DNA from: a virus
DNA length: 64,000 nt
IMG/VR virus record: IMGVR_UViG_3300028299_000003
Location: 1 to 64,000 of that record
Direction: 5' to 3' (one strand)
Under the pieces are notes generated by a model, which ran no database searches, was not told where the DNA came from, and worked only from the letters and a program-made list of their open reading frames with translations. The translations under genes and the position numbers were made by a program. This document shows, in pieces, positions 14,656 to 21,233 of the stretch; the stretch's first letter is position 1; each line of letters begins with the position of its first letter.

Positions 14656-14662
14656 TAATTTT

Positions 14663-14875
14663 TTATTTCTTTCTTTCCCTTCTTTCTTTCTTTTCAATTT
14701 TTTCAACTTTCTCAACCTTCTCCTTATTTGATTCGGATTGTTTTCTCCATTCCTTCCAATCTTTTTTATTTGAGTAAATCCAATCAAAACCCAAAAGTCT
14801 TTTGATTTCTTTATAATCATCAATAGATTTATCACTTACTCTTTTAAATTCATCGTTTCTTTTTAGTGTTTTCAT
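14663..14875 (-). CDS. Small basic coiled-coil-like protein
   Basis: A 70-residue protein starting MKTLKRNDEFKRVSDKS, with a conserved-looking core (RLLGFDWIYSNKKDWKEW) and a Lys/Glu heptad-like tail. An overlapping frame reading into the tRNA is rejected. It follows the CHAD gene on the same strand. Function unknown. Confidence 0.6.
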   Translation of the reverse strand: MKTLKRNDEFKRVSDKSIDDYKEIKRLLGFDWIYSNKKDWKEWRKQSESNKEKVEKVEKIEKKERRERKK

Positions 14876-14881
14876 ATTTTT

Positions 14882-15304
14882 TTAATGTTTAATTATTTTT
14901 GAAAAATTATAATATATATTATCCTCTAGAAATTTTTTTAATTTCTTATCAATATCTTTTTCTAGTTTATTTCTTTTCTTATCTAGTTTTTTAGATTCAG
15001 ACTTGTTCATAGTCTTTTTTATAATATCCATATCTCTAATTTCACCCGTTTCATCTTGTATTTCTTTTAATTTATTATAAAATTCATAGTATTTATTCTT
15101 TTGAAAAAATACAAAAAATACTTCCATTGAGTATCTTAATCTTCTTACCGATATTCGAATTTCATGTAGTGTATCTTCATTAGGATTTTTTAAATAATCT
15201 TCTATATTATTTTTTATAGTCTTTAATCTAAATTTTAAAGATTTTTTAGAAAATTCATTAGAGTTTTTTTCATTGTCAATTATCCATTTTTTTAATTTAT
15301 TCAT
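14882..15304 (-). CDS. CHAD domain protein
   Basis: A 140-residue protein. LHEIRISVRRLRYSMEVF (about 46-63) and LKEIQDETGEIRDMDII (about 78-94) are the two conserved helices of CHAD domains, with the His and Arg cluster that binds polyphosphate. It is shorter than the usual 200-300 residues. The ATG at 15304 is preferred over a TTG one codon earlier; it overlaps the stop of the upstream ORF (TGATG). A polyphosphate or nucleic-acid binding role is inferred. Confidence 0.75.
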   Translation of the reverse strand: MNKLKKWIIDNEKNSNEFSKKSLKFRLKTIKNNIEDYLKNPNEDTLHEIRISVRRLRYSMEVFFVFFQKNKYYEFYNKLKEIQDETGEIRDMDIIKKTMNKSESKKLDKKRNKLEKDIDKKLKKFLEDNIYYNFSKIIKH

Positions 15305-15459
15305 CAATCCATTAGTTTAATTATATCGTTACTTTTCTTAAAAATCATATGTATCCCAAATATTCTTATTACAAATCCCTTCATATGTTTGAATTTTCTA
15401 AAATAGAAAAACCAAAATCTACTTTTGTAAAATTTTATGTATTTAGTGTGTACTATCAT
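15304..15459 (-). CDS. Small basic aromatic protein
   Basis: A 51-residue ORF starting MIVHTKYIKFYKSRFW, very rich in Phe, Lys and Ile, ending DIIKLMD. Its stop overlaps the CHAD start by one base and its start overlaps the gene upstream by 17 nt, which supports a real coupled gene. A membrane-surface peptide is possible. Confidence 0.45.
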   Translation of the reverse strand: MIVHTKYIKFYKSRFWFFYFRKFKHMKGFVIRIFGIHMIFKKSNDIIKLMD

Positions 15460-15751
15460 ATTTTTCTAAACATTCCATTTTGAACCAAGGCCATTTACCC
15501 CTTAACATTACCATATACCCATCATATAGAATTTTTGTTTTGCGGTGACCATCCATTGTTATTTTATAGGAATGTTCTATTTTTTCAATTTTTCCTGGAT
15601 TATTATTTGTAGCTGTATATTTTGACCATTTTCCACAAGAACTATCCCACCAAGAATATTCTTCATTTATCACAACTCTATCACCAATATCAAAAGGAAG
15701 TTCATCATATTCCTCCCATTCAAAATCATCAAAATTAATATTTTCAATCAT
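15443..15751 (-). CDS. Hypothetical protein with SH3-like region
   Basis: A 102-residue protein. The acidic N-terminus (MIENINFDDFEWEEYDE) is followed by a beta-rich part beginning FDIGDRVVINEEYSWWD and containing an IEKIEHSYKI strand, which resembles a small SH3-like barrel. No catalytic residues. Confidence 0.6.
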   Translation of the reverse strand: MIENINFDDFEWEEYDELPFDIGDRVVINEEYSWWDSSCGKWSKYTATNNNPGKIEKIEHSYKITMDGHRKTKILYDGYMVMLRGKWPWFKMECLEKYDSTH

Positions 15752-15791
15752 TTTTAAATATAATTGATAATTTAATAAATAAGAAATTTTA

Positions 15792-16007
15792 TTACCACCT
15801 TACTACTTTATAATTGTGACCCTTACTATTAACCATCTTACCTTCTGATTCTAGAATTTTAGTTATACTTTTTATAATAGAATTACTTAGTTCAGCGGTT
15901 TCCCAGTAATAATGAAATTCACCTTTTTTCGCGGATTTCAAAATTTCTCTTTTTAATACTTTCAGTATCTCAGCTTCCTGTCTTACTCTTTCTTCTACTA
16001 CAGTCAT
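15792..16007 (-). CDS. Small helical hypothetical protein
   Basis: A 71-residue protein: a helical N-terminal half (VVEERVRQEAEILKVLKREI), then a segment ending in GHNYKVVRW. It may be a small nucleic-acid-binding protein; the motif evidence is weak. Confidence 0.55.
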   Translation of the reverse strand: MTVVEERVRQEAEILKVLKREILKSAKKGEFHYYWETAELSNSIIKSITKILESEGKMVNSKGHNYKVVRW

Positions 16008-16084
16008 GGCTTTTTAATTTTTTATAAATTAATATAATTGGTTCAAAATACAATTTAATAGATTTAACTATTTCCTTTTTCATT

Positions 16085-16393
16085 CTAATTTTCATTTTCT
16101 TTTTTTCCTTTCTTACATATAGGACATACTACAACTTGTTGTAAGGTTATGGAATCTATATCTACAATAATATAACCTTTATTATTACAATTTGCACATC
16201 TAAATTTGTTATATTTACACATAACAATATTCATTTCTTCTTTATAACTAGGAATGTGTCTATTATCACATGCTCTGTCACCAATCATACCAAATCCAAA
16301 ACATTTTTTAACATCATTTTTAGATAGAGTACACACTCTACAAATTCCATTAATTCGTTCTTCTTGGGTATGAGGTTTCATTTCATTCATCAA
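16085..16393 (-). CDS. Zinc-ribbon protein
   Basis: A 102-residue protein with three Cys groups: ICRVC near residue 17, RCANCNNKG near residue 65 and VCPICKKG near residue 89. The last two form a zinc ribbon. It overlaps the start of the endonuclease upstream by 11 nt. Function unknown. Confidence 0.65.
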   Translation of the reverse strand: MMNEMKPHTQEERINGICRVCTLSKNDVKKCFGFGMIGDRACDNRHIPSYKEEMNIVMCKYNKFRCANCNNKGYIIVDIDSITLQQVVVCPICKKGKKENEN

Positions 16394-17156
16394 TATATTT
16401 TTTTAACTTTTCAAATTCATTTTCAACAAATTCATTATTCTCTCTACCCATATCCTTTATTACATATGGAATATATCCACAGTTTTTAATTTCTTTTATT
16501 TTAATTCTATCTCTATTTTTCACTTGTTTAATTGAATGTTTTTCTTTTATTTTTTCATAATGCCATTTTCCATTCCACAATATCGCTATTTTATAATCTT
16601 CTATTATTATATCAGCGTCCCATCCATTAAAAATTGATTCATTAGTTTTAATATTATTAAAATATTCTTTACATAATTCAGAAAAATATATTTCATTTTT
16701 ACTTCTTCTATTCTGATTTAGAACTGAGGCTCTACCACCCTTTATTGCTTTATCTATATTATTTTTATTTGAATATGTTATAGAACACTTGTTAGAACAA
16801 AAAATTCTATTTTCAGTTATTCTATGCTCAAATATTTTATTACAATATTTACAAATTGTACTTATTCTTTTAATATGATTTCTACCAATCAATGACTCAC
16901 TTTTCTTTTTCTTATCATCATCATCCCAATCTCTACTATTGGCACAACTTCTAGAACAATAATATTTTTCTTTTTTAGGAAAAAGTTTTTCTCTTTCCTC
17001 TATTTCAAATTCCTTTTTACAATTATTACAAGTAACTATAAATTTTTTGAATTCACCATACTTTTTATTAACATATCCACCTTGGTGTATATTTTGACAA
17101 GAAGTATTACAATATTTATTTTTTACAGGTTTTCCACAATTTAAACATTTATTCAT
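16383..17156 (-). CDS. Zinc-finger homing endonuclease (PD-(D/E)XK / EDxHD-like)
   Basis: A 257-residue protein. The N-terminal half has several Cys4 fingers (CLNCGK...CNTSC; CNNCKK...CSRSC; CKYCNK...CSNKC). The C-terminal nuclease part has RSKNEIYFSEL, WDADIIIEDYKIAILWNGKW and then HYEK, matching the nuclease core seen in many phage free-standing homing enzymes. It lies at the edge of the tRNA cluster. Target unknown. Confidence 0.7.
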   Translation of the reverse strand: MNKCLNCGKPVKNKYCNTSCQNIHQGGYVNKKYGEFKKFIVTCNNCKKEFEIEEREKLFPKKEKYYCSRSCANSRDWDDDDKKKKSESLIGRNHIKRISTICKYCNKIFEHRITENRIFCSNKCSITYSNKNNIDKAIKGGRASVLNQNRRSKNEIYFSELCKEYFNNIKTNESIFNGWDADIIIEDYKIAILWNGKWHYEKIKEKHSIKQVKNRDRIKIKEIKNCGYIPYVIKDMGRENNEFVENEFEKLKKYIDE

Positions 17157-17226
17157 TTTATAATAGTTTTTATTTCTATATATAAAATTATAAAAACGGA
17201 AAGTTGTATTGAACCTTTTTATATTG

Positions 17227-17295
17227 TGCGGATGTCAGATTCGAACTGATTCTCAAGATTATGAGTCTCGTATGTTAACCATTACACCACACCGC
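17227..17295 (-). tRNA. tRNA-Met(CAU), imperfect acceptor stem
   Basis: Anticodon arm CGAGA-CTCATAA-TCTTG (CAT) and T-loop TTCGAAT are clear. The acceptor pairs GCGG / CCGC with one bulged T on the 3' strand. It could be elongator Met or Ile2; the identity elements do not settle it. Confidence 0.75.
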
Positions 17296-17391
17296 GTGTT
17301 TTTTACATTAGAATTTTATTAATTTCTAATGGTATAAATTTAATTGAAAATTAATTAGTTTCCAAAATTTAATTGTTCTTTTTTACATGTG

Positions 17392-17690
17392 CGGCCCGTG
17401 TAGGATTCGAACCTACGACCAACAGATTACACATTATCCATAATTTTCATTACGGGGTGGACTATATCATCATCTCTACTGAGATGTCGGACGCTATTAA
17501 AGGTTTATTGATTGATTTTCTCACCTTTTAGTCTCTGCACCTTCCCAAATACTCTTATAATCTTCTCTGGGCTTGGATCAGGATTGCCATATTAAAGGTT
17601 TCCCTGAGTTCATCCGATTTTCCATATGTGGTCACCCACATACGCTGCAATCTTTACAGTCTGCTGCTCTACCAGCTGAGCTAACGAGCC
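17392..17690 (-). tRNA. tRNA-Thr(UGU) interrupted by a group I intron
   Basis: The joined exons give acceptor GGCTCGT / ACGGGCC, D arm GCTC / GAGC, anticodon arm GCAGA-CTTGTAA-TCTGT (TGT) and T-loop TTCGAAT. The intron falls after U33. This junction is the one that restores a canonical 7-nt loop. Confidence 0.85.
17432..17657 (-). other. Group I intron in tRNA-Thr
   Basis: 226 nt. Core elements are readable on the minus strand: AATCCTGATCCAAGCC (P/Q, 17570-17585), GGTGCAGAGACTA (R, 17529-17541) and GATATAGTCC (S, 17459-17468). The 5' exon ends in T and the intron ends in G, as required for self-splicing. No ORF lies inside it. Confidence 0.9.
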
Positions 17691-17696
17691 ATTATT

Positions 17697-17705
17697 TCAA
17701 AGAAC
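17697..17705 (-). promoter_or_regulatory. boxA-like element GTTCTTTGA
   Basis: Lies between tRNA-Arg(GCG) and the 5' end of the intron-bearing tRNA-Thr. Confidence 0.45.
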
Positions 17706-17710
17706 AATTG

Positions 17711-17783
17711 TGACCTTGGCGAGAATCGAACTCACATCTAAAATTCCGCAAATTTTTATTCTAATCCGTTGAACTACAAGGCC
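17711..17783 (-). tRNA. tRNA-Arg(GCG)
   Basis: Acceptor GGCCTTG / CAAGGTC, anticodon arm AAAAT-TTGCGGA-ATTTT (GCG), T-loop TTCGATT. Canonical. Confidence 0.85.
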
Positions 17784-17793
17784 CTGTTTATTG

Positions 17794-17866
17794 TATCCAC
17801 TCTAGGACTCGAACCCAGACCTAATTATTCGAAGTAACTAATGCTAATCCGTTACACCAAGTGGAC
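17794..17866 (-). tRNA. tRNA-Arg(UCG)
   Basis: Acceptor GTCCACT / AGTGGAT, anticodon arm AGTTA-CTTCGAA-TAATT (TCG), T-loop TTCGAGT. Canonical with two wobble pairs in the D stem. Confidence 0.85.
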
Positions 17867-17870
17867 ATTG

Positions 17871-17945
17871 CGGTGACGACCAGATTTGAACTGGCGATCT
17901 CCTGAGTGACAGTCAGGAATGTTAGGCCATCTACACCACGTCACC
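17871..17945 (-). tRNA. tRNA-Asp(GUC), first copy
   Basis: Acceptor GGTGACG / CGTCACC with discriminator G, anticodon arm CCTGA-CTGTCAC-TCAGG (GTC). Its 5' end abuts the stop codon of the HNH gene. Confidence 0.9.
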
Positions 17946-18341
17946 TTATTTTAACCATTTTCTTATTGCGTTATCACTTACACCATATTTTCTTCCTGTT
18001 CCTTTATATCCAAGTTCTTCAATATCTTTTAATAGTGTTTCTTTATCAGGTCTTTCTACTTTTCTTTGTTTTAAATCTGCACATTTTTTACATCTTTTTG
18101 ATTGTCTATCTTTTTTGTTGCCACATTTACAATAATAATTTCCATTATAGAATCCATAATTATTTTTTATATTTTTTGCACCATGTGTGTCTAAAGTTAC
18201 ATTACAATTTGGACAAACAATTCTTAAATTTTCTAATCTATTATCATCATTTATACCATTAATATGATCCAATACAAATATTAATTTTTTCCCCATCCAT
18301 TCTTCATCTTGACCACAAATTTCACATTTTTTTTCTTTCAA
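17946..18341 (-). CDS. HNH endonuclease, N-terminally truncated
   Basis: A 131-residue protein. The HNH core is CEIC, then FVLDHINGINDDNRLENLRI and VCPNC. A second zinc pair (CKCGNKK...CKKCADLKQRK) and a C-terminal helix-turn-helix (GTGRKYGVSDNAIRKW) follow. The 242-residue relative at 19043 has an extra N-terminal domain. Here that part (about 18342-18470) is in another frame, and the only start in frame is a TTG. Homing in the tRNA cluster is likely. Confidence 0.7.
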   Translation of the reverse strand: MKEKKCEICGQDEEWMGKKLIFVLDHINGINDDNRLENLRIVCPNCNVTLDTHGAKNIKNNYGFYNGNYYCKCGNKKDRQSKRCKKCADLKQRKVERPDKETLLKDIEELGYKGTGRKYGVSDNAIRKWLK

Positions 18342-18470
18342 TCCTTCATAGAATTCTTAACAATATTAGTAAAATGATTTTCTTCATATCTATTTTGCAT
18401 ATTCTTTTTTATTTGTATATTAAAATCTGAATACCAAAAACTGTCAATTAAATCAAAGAACGTCTTTTTT
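18342..18470 (-). pseudogene. Frameshifted N-terminal part of the HNH gene
   Basis: The minus-strand frame reads DLIDSFWYSDFNIQIKKN and ends NIVKNSMKD-stop directly before the HNH frame resumes as GLKEKKCEIC. The related gene at 19043 reads MDGYKEKKCEIC in one frame. A one-base indel near 18345 explains this. A boxA-like GTTCTTTGA (18453-18461) overlaps it. Confidence 0.5.
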
Positions 18471-18471
18471 G

Positions 18472-18548
18472 TTGGGAAGGTGGGATTTGAACCCACATGT
18501 GACCAGTTACCGTTTCAACACTTTATAAGAGTGAGCGGATACATCCCA
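18472..18548 (-). tRNA. tRNA-Ile(UAU) with rearranged D region
   Basis: 77 nt. Acceptor TGGGATG / CTTCCCA, T arm GTGGG-TTCAAAT-CCCAC, anticodon arm CACT-CTTATAA-AGTG (TAT). Only seven nucleotides separate the acceptor and anticodon arms. A 21-nt variable region (TGAAACGGTAAC...) carries the CGG that can pair with the 5' CCG. Confidence 0.65.
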
Positions 18549-18592
18549 GTTTTTATATTGTTAGTGTGAGTGGATACGATGAATTGAATTTG

Positions 18593-18669
18593 TCGGATTG
18601 GGTGGGGTCGAACCACCATGTAACCAATTAACCTTTCAACTGCTTATCAGGCAGAGGGTTTACAATCCG
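18593..18669 (-). tRNA. tRNA-Ile(GAU) with rearranged D region
   Basis: 77 nt, the same layout as 18472-18548. Acceptor CGGATTG / CAATCCG, anticodon arm CTGC-CTGATAA-GCAG (GAT), T arm GGTGG-TTCGACC-CCACC. The 5' ACC pairs with GGT in the 21-nt variable region, a covarying match to the CCG / CGG pair of the sister gene. Confidence 0.65.
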
Positions 18670-18710
18670 TTTTGTTAGAGAATCACTCTAACCAATTGAG
18701 CTACACACCC
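18670..18710 (-). pseudogene. 5' half of a tRNA
   Basis: GGGTGTG-TA followed by a canonical D arm (GCTC-AATTGGTTA-GAGT), then a hairpin (GTTAGAG-TGATT-CTCTAAC) instead of an anticodon arm. No matching 3' acceptor strand exists. It lies directly upstream of tRNA-Ile(GAU). Confidence 0.5.
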
Positions 18711-18715
18711 GTTTG

Positions 18716-18798
18716 TGACCGAAGTGGGAATCGAACCCACATGAGCTTAGCTCAAAGGTTTTTAAGACCTTCGCGTCTGCCAGTTCCGCCATTCAGCC
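18716..18798 (-). tRNA. tRNA-Leu(UAA)
   Basis: Class II: acceptor GGCTGAA / TTCGGTC, anticodon arm AAGGT-CTTAAAA-ACCTT (TAA), variable arm GAGCTAAGCTC, T-loop TTCGATT. Confidence 0.9.
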
Positions 18799-18815
18799 AA
18801 TTTTATTTCAATACG

Positions 18816-18863
18816 TCAAAGAACCATTTTACAAATTTACAAAATTATTTCCACATTTCCAAC
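18816..18863 (-). promoter_or_regulatory. Promoter-like TAAATTTG plus boxA-like element
   Basis: Minus strand TAAATTTG (18832-18839) with a poor upstream GTTG (18860-18863), then GTTCTTTGA (18816-18824), then tRNA-Leu(UAA). The order promoter, boxA, tRNA repeats that seen at 12.85 kb. Confidence 0.45.
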
Positions 18864-18880
18864 TTTTCAACAAATTTTTG

Positions 18881-18957
18881 CGGTCCCAAAGGGATTCGAA
18901 CCCTTCTGTTATTCCTCCGTGACAGGGAGGTAGCCACACCCAGCAACTCCTGAGACC
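18881..18957 (-). tRNA. tRNA-Asp(GUC), second copy
   Basis: Acceptor GGTCTCA / TGGGACC with discriminator G, anticodon arm CCTCC-CTGTCAC-GGAGG (GTC), T arm AAGGG-TTCGAAT-CCCTT. The D arm (AGTT / GGCT) is unlike the first Asp copy, so it is not a recent duplicate. Confidence 0.8.
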
Positions 18958-18969
18958 AATCAATTTTTG

Positions 18970-19052
18970 TGACCAAGGTGGGACTCGAACCCACAAGTTC
19001 TGTGAACGATAGGTTCTAAACCTATTATGTTTTCCAATTTCATCACTTGGCC
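18970..19052 (-). tRNA. tRNA-Leu(UAG)
   Basis: Class II: acceptor GGCCAAG / CTTGGTC, anticodon arm ATAGG-TTTAGAA-CCTAT (TAG). Its first 10 nt contain the stop codon of the HNH gene at 19043. Confidence 0.9.
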
Positions 19053-19717
19053 TTCTCGTAATTTTTTTTCCATTTTCTTATACTATTATCACTCACTCCG
19101 TATTTTCTTCCTGTTCCTCTATATCCAAATTCTTTTATTTCTTTTAATAATTTATCATAAGATGGTCTTTTTACTTTTCTTTGTTTTAATTTTGAACAAT
19201 CCATACAATATTTACTATTTTCTTGTTTTTTATTTCCACACTCACATTTCTGTTGTGGATTTTTATTTATTTTTGATTTTTGATTTAAACTCTTACAATA
19301 TGTATTTGTTTGAGCGTGACAATTTGGACAAAGTATTTGAATATTATTAAATTCATTATTAAATCTATTGCCATCTATATGATGAATTTCTAATGGTGCA
19401 TCTTTATTATTCCATTCGGTAAGATTACAAATTTCACATTTTTTTTCTTTATATCCATCCATTATTAATTTTTTTCTCAGTGTGTTGCTACTTATTAATG
19501 ACCCGTTAAATAAATATTTAGAAACATGTTTTCTATTATTTGATATTTTTTTACCCTTTAATCCCATATTGCCATTATATTCAATATTCATTTTTTTCAA
19601 ATATCCATTTAATGTTGATTGTCTACATATAAGTTCTTTACAAATGAAAGATTTTGGTTGATTATCATTTATCCATTCTAATATCTCTTCTTTTTTTTCT
19701 AATATATCTTTTCTCAT
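19043..19717 (-). CDS. HNH homing endonuclease
   Basis: A 224-residue protein from the chosen start MRKDILEKKEEI (a longer upstream start is mostly hydrophobic and unlikely). The N-terminal helical DNA-binding part includes an HTH-like SFICKELICRQSTLNGYLKK. The HNH core is CEIC...LEIHHIDGNRFNNEFNNI and LCPNC. A zinc pair (CECGNKK...CMDCSKLKQRK) and a C-terminal GTGRKYGVSDNSIRKW helix-turn-helix follow. Its stop lies inside tRNA-Leu(UAG). It is a paralogue of the truncated HNH gene at 17946. Confidence 0.85.
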   Translation of the reverse strand: MRKDILEKKEEILEWINDNQPKSFICKELICRQSTLNGYLKKMNIEYNGNMGLKGKKISNNRKHVSKYLFNGSLISSNTLRKKLIMDGYKEKKCEICNLTEWNNKDAPLEIHHIDGNRFNNEFNNIQILCPNCHAQTNTYCKSLNQKSKINKNPQQKCECGNKKQENSKYCMDCSKLKQRKVKRPSYDKLLKEIKEFGYRGTGRKYGVSDNSIRKWKKNYEKAK

Positions 19718-19821
19718 CTTTTTTTTTATTTTATATATTAAAAATAAAAAGTCAAAAATGGTAAACACCATAATTATTTTTATAATATGTATATTATTTT
19801 AATTATTTCAAAGAACTTATG

Positions 19822-19898
19822 TACCGATGGCTGGATTCGAACCAGCGACGTGTAGTGATTATGATTCACTTGCGATAGCCAACTCCGCCCACATCGGT
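19822..19898 (-). tRNA. tRNA-Met/Ile2(CAU)
   Basis: Acceptor ACCGATG / CATCGGT, anticodon arm AGTGA-ATCATAA-TCACT (CAT), T-loop TTCGAAT. A paired 1-72 position argues against initiator tRNA. Confidence 0.85.
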
Positions 19899-19905
19899 GT
19901 GTTTG

Positions 19906-19987
19906 TGGTCAAGGTGGGAATCGAACCCACAAGTTTTGAAACAATAGGTTTTGAGTCTATCGCGTTTACCAATTTCGCCACTTGACC
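19906..19987 (-). tRNA. tRNA-Leu(CAA)
   Basis: Class II: acceptor GGTCAAG / CTTGACC, anticodon loop CTCAAAA (CAA) on an ATAGA / CCTAT stem with one mismatch, T-loop TTCGATT. Confidence 0.85.
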
Positions 19988-19990
19988 GTG

Positions 19991-20072
19991 TGACTGAGGA
20001 GGGAATCGAACCCACAAGGATTTCTCCAATAGTTCCTTAAACTATCGCGTCTGCCTGTTTCGCCACTCAGCC
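19991..20072 (-). tRNA. tRNA-Leu(AAG)
   Basis: Class II: acceptor GGCTGAG / CTCAGTC, anticodon arm ATAGT-TTAAGGA-ACTAT, anticodon AAG. A34 in a bacterial-type Leu tRNA is unusual. One T-stem mismatch. Confidence 0.8.
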
Positions 20073-20081
20073 GAATTTTTG

Positions 20082-20163
20082 TGAGAGGGGTAGGATTCGA
20101 ACCTACAAGTCCCGAAGGAAACGGGGTTACAGCCCGCCGAGCCACCAGCTGCTCAACCCTCCC
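20082..20163 (-). tRNA. tRNA-Tyr(GUA)
   Basis: Class II: acceptor GGGAGGG / CCCTCTC, anticodon arm GCGGG-CTGTAAC-CCCGT (GTA), variable arm with TCC / GGGA, T arm GTAGG-TTCGAAT-CCTAC. Confidence 0.9.
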
Positions 20164-20179
20164 AATTTATTCCAAGATG

Positions 20180-20188
20180 TCAAAGAAC
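20180..20188 (-). promoter_or_regulatory. boxA-like element upstream of tRNA-Tyr
   Basis: GTTCTTTGACATCTTGG on the minus strand, 17 nt before tRNA-Tyr. The extended form is also found at about 60066 on the plus strand (GTTCTTTGATGTCTTGG). Confidence 0.5.
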
Positions 20189-20203
20189 TTTACAAAAACA
20201 AAA

Positions 20204-20226
20204 AACCCAATCTTTTGGATTGGGTT
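20204..20226 (-). terminator. Rho-independent terminator
   Basis: AACCCAATC / GATTGGGTT stem with a 5-nt loop, followed on the minus strand by a T-rich tail (TTTTGTTTTTG). It ends the transcript from 20759 and separates it from the tRNA block. A 29-codon ORF (20250-20339) just before it is too short to call. Confidence 0.75.
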
Positions 20227-20416
20227 CGGATTACTTCAAGTTATAAAAACTCATCGTAGCAATACAAACCCATCATCCATATCTAGATATAAATCTATAT
20301 TATAGAGATTAATAATGTTCATATTTGAATTTCGTGTCATTGAATTTTTTTTATTTTGTTTTTGTAATGTATATATAGTATTTAAAAAAGTTTATTTTTT
20401 TCCATTTTTAATAATA

Positions 20417-20448
20417 CAAAGATACGGAGATTTTTTTAATATACCAAA
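20417..20448 (-). promoter_or_regulatory. Host-type promoter
   Basis: Minus strand TTTG (445-448), 20-nt spacer, TATCTTTG (417-424). It overlaps the 3' end of the 20436 gene and would transcribe the region before the tRNA cluster. Confidence 0.65.
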
Positions 20449-20759
20449 TCTTTTTTGATGATTTTATCAATTTCTTCTTTATTTTCATCATAATTTTCTT
20501 GTTTCAAGGTATGAACTACATCCCCTTCTTTTAGATTATCCAATTCATCACCAGTTGGATTTATGATAGCTATTTGTAATCCATCATTATGAATAATAAC
20601 TCTTTTGAATGGGTGTAATTGAGCTAACTCTCCCTTTAAATCCACAACTATTCCATGGTCCTTTGGTATCATTATTCCCAACGCGGTCGCGAATAATAGA
20701 GCACCCACCAACCAATCTCTACTATTATCTGGATTAGTTTCATTATTTGTATATTCCAT
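20436..20759 (-). CDS. Small membrane protein
   Basis: A 107-residue protein. The N-terminus (MEYTNNETNPDNSRDW) precedes one TM segment (LVGALLFATALGIMI, about 17-31). A beta-rich C-terminal domain (VVDLKGELAQLHPF, VIIHNDGLQIAII, LKEGDVV) follows. Function unknown. Confidence 0.65.
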   Translation of the reverse strand: MEYTNNETNPDNSRDWLVGALLFATALGIMIPKDHGIVVDLKGELAQLHPFKRVIIHNDGLQIAIINPTGDELDNLKEGDVVHTLKQENYDENKEEIDKIIKKDLVY

Positions 20760-20828
20760 AATATCTATTATTTTTCAAATATATAAAAAAATTTTGATAA
20801 AGTTTAATTAAGAATGTTTTTCATATTT

Positions 20829-21224
20829 TTATTGAAGATTATCAGATAAATAATCTTTTAATTTATTAAACTCTAGTCTTCCAGAATTTAAAGATAAAAC
20901 ATCCCAACTATCTTGTTTTATCGGAATTAATCTAGAAAAACCTTCTTCATCAACTATACCAAGATCAAATCCTTTTATTAATTGTTCTAATTTATCGGTA
21001 CTTTTACCATCCACATATATCCAGGGATACGGTAATCCATATTCTTTATGACCCCAACATGATTGAGTAGTTATAATTCCATTATAATTTAAAAGGACCA
21101 CCAATTCCCTTATTCCACTATCTATTTTTTTCCCCAACCCATCAGTAATATTTCTAGAATTATATTCCATTCTTTTATATTTTTCATCATCAAAATCTAT
21201 ATCGGAAAATTTTTTTATTTTCAT
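20829..21224 (-). CDS. Tagged hypothetical protein with TTQSCWGH motif
   Basis: A 131-residue protein starting MKIKKFSDIDFDD (tag). The middle has the phrase GIITTQSCWGHKEYGLPYPW (about 49-68), a motif seen in small phage proteins of unknown function, followed by a DKLEQLIKGFDLGIVDEEG alpha/beta segment. No role assigned. Confidence 0.65.
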   Translation of the reverse strand: MKIKKFSDIDFDDEKYKRMEYNSRNITDGLGKKIDSGIRELVVLLNYNGIITTQSCWGHKEYGLPYPWIYVDGKSTDKLEQLIKGFDLGIVDEEGFSRLIPIKQDSWDVLSLNSGRLEFNKLKDYLSDNLQ

Positions 21225-21233
21225 TATTTCATA

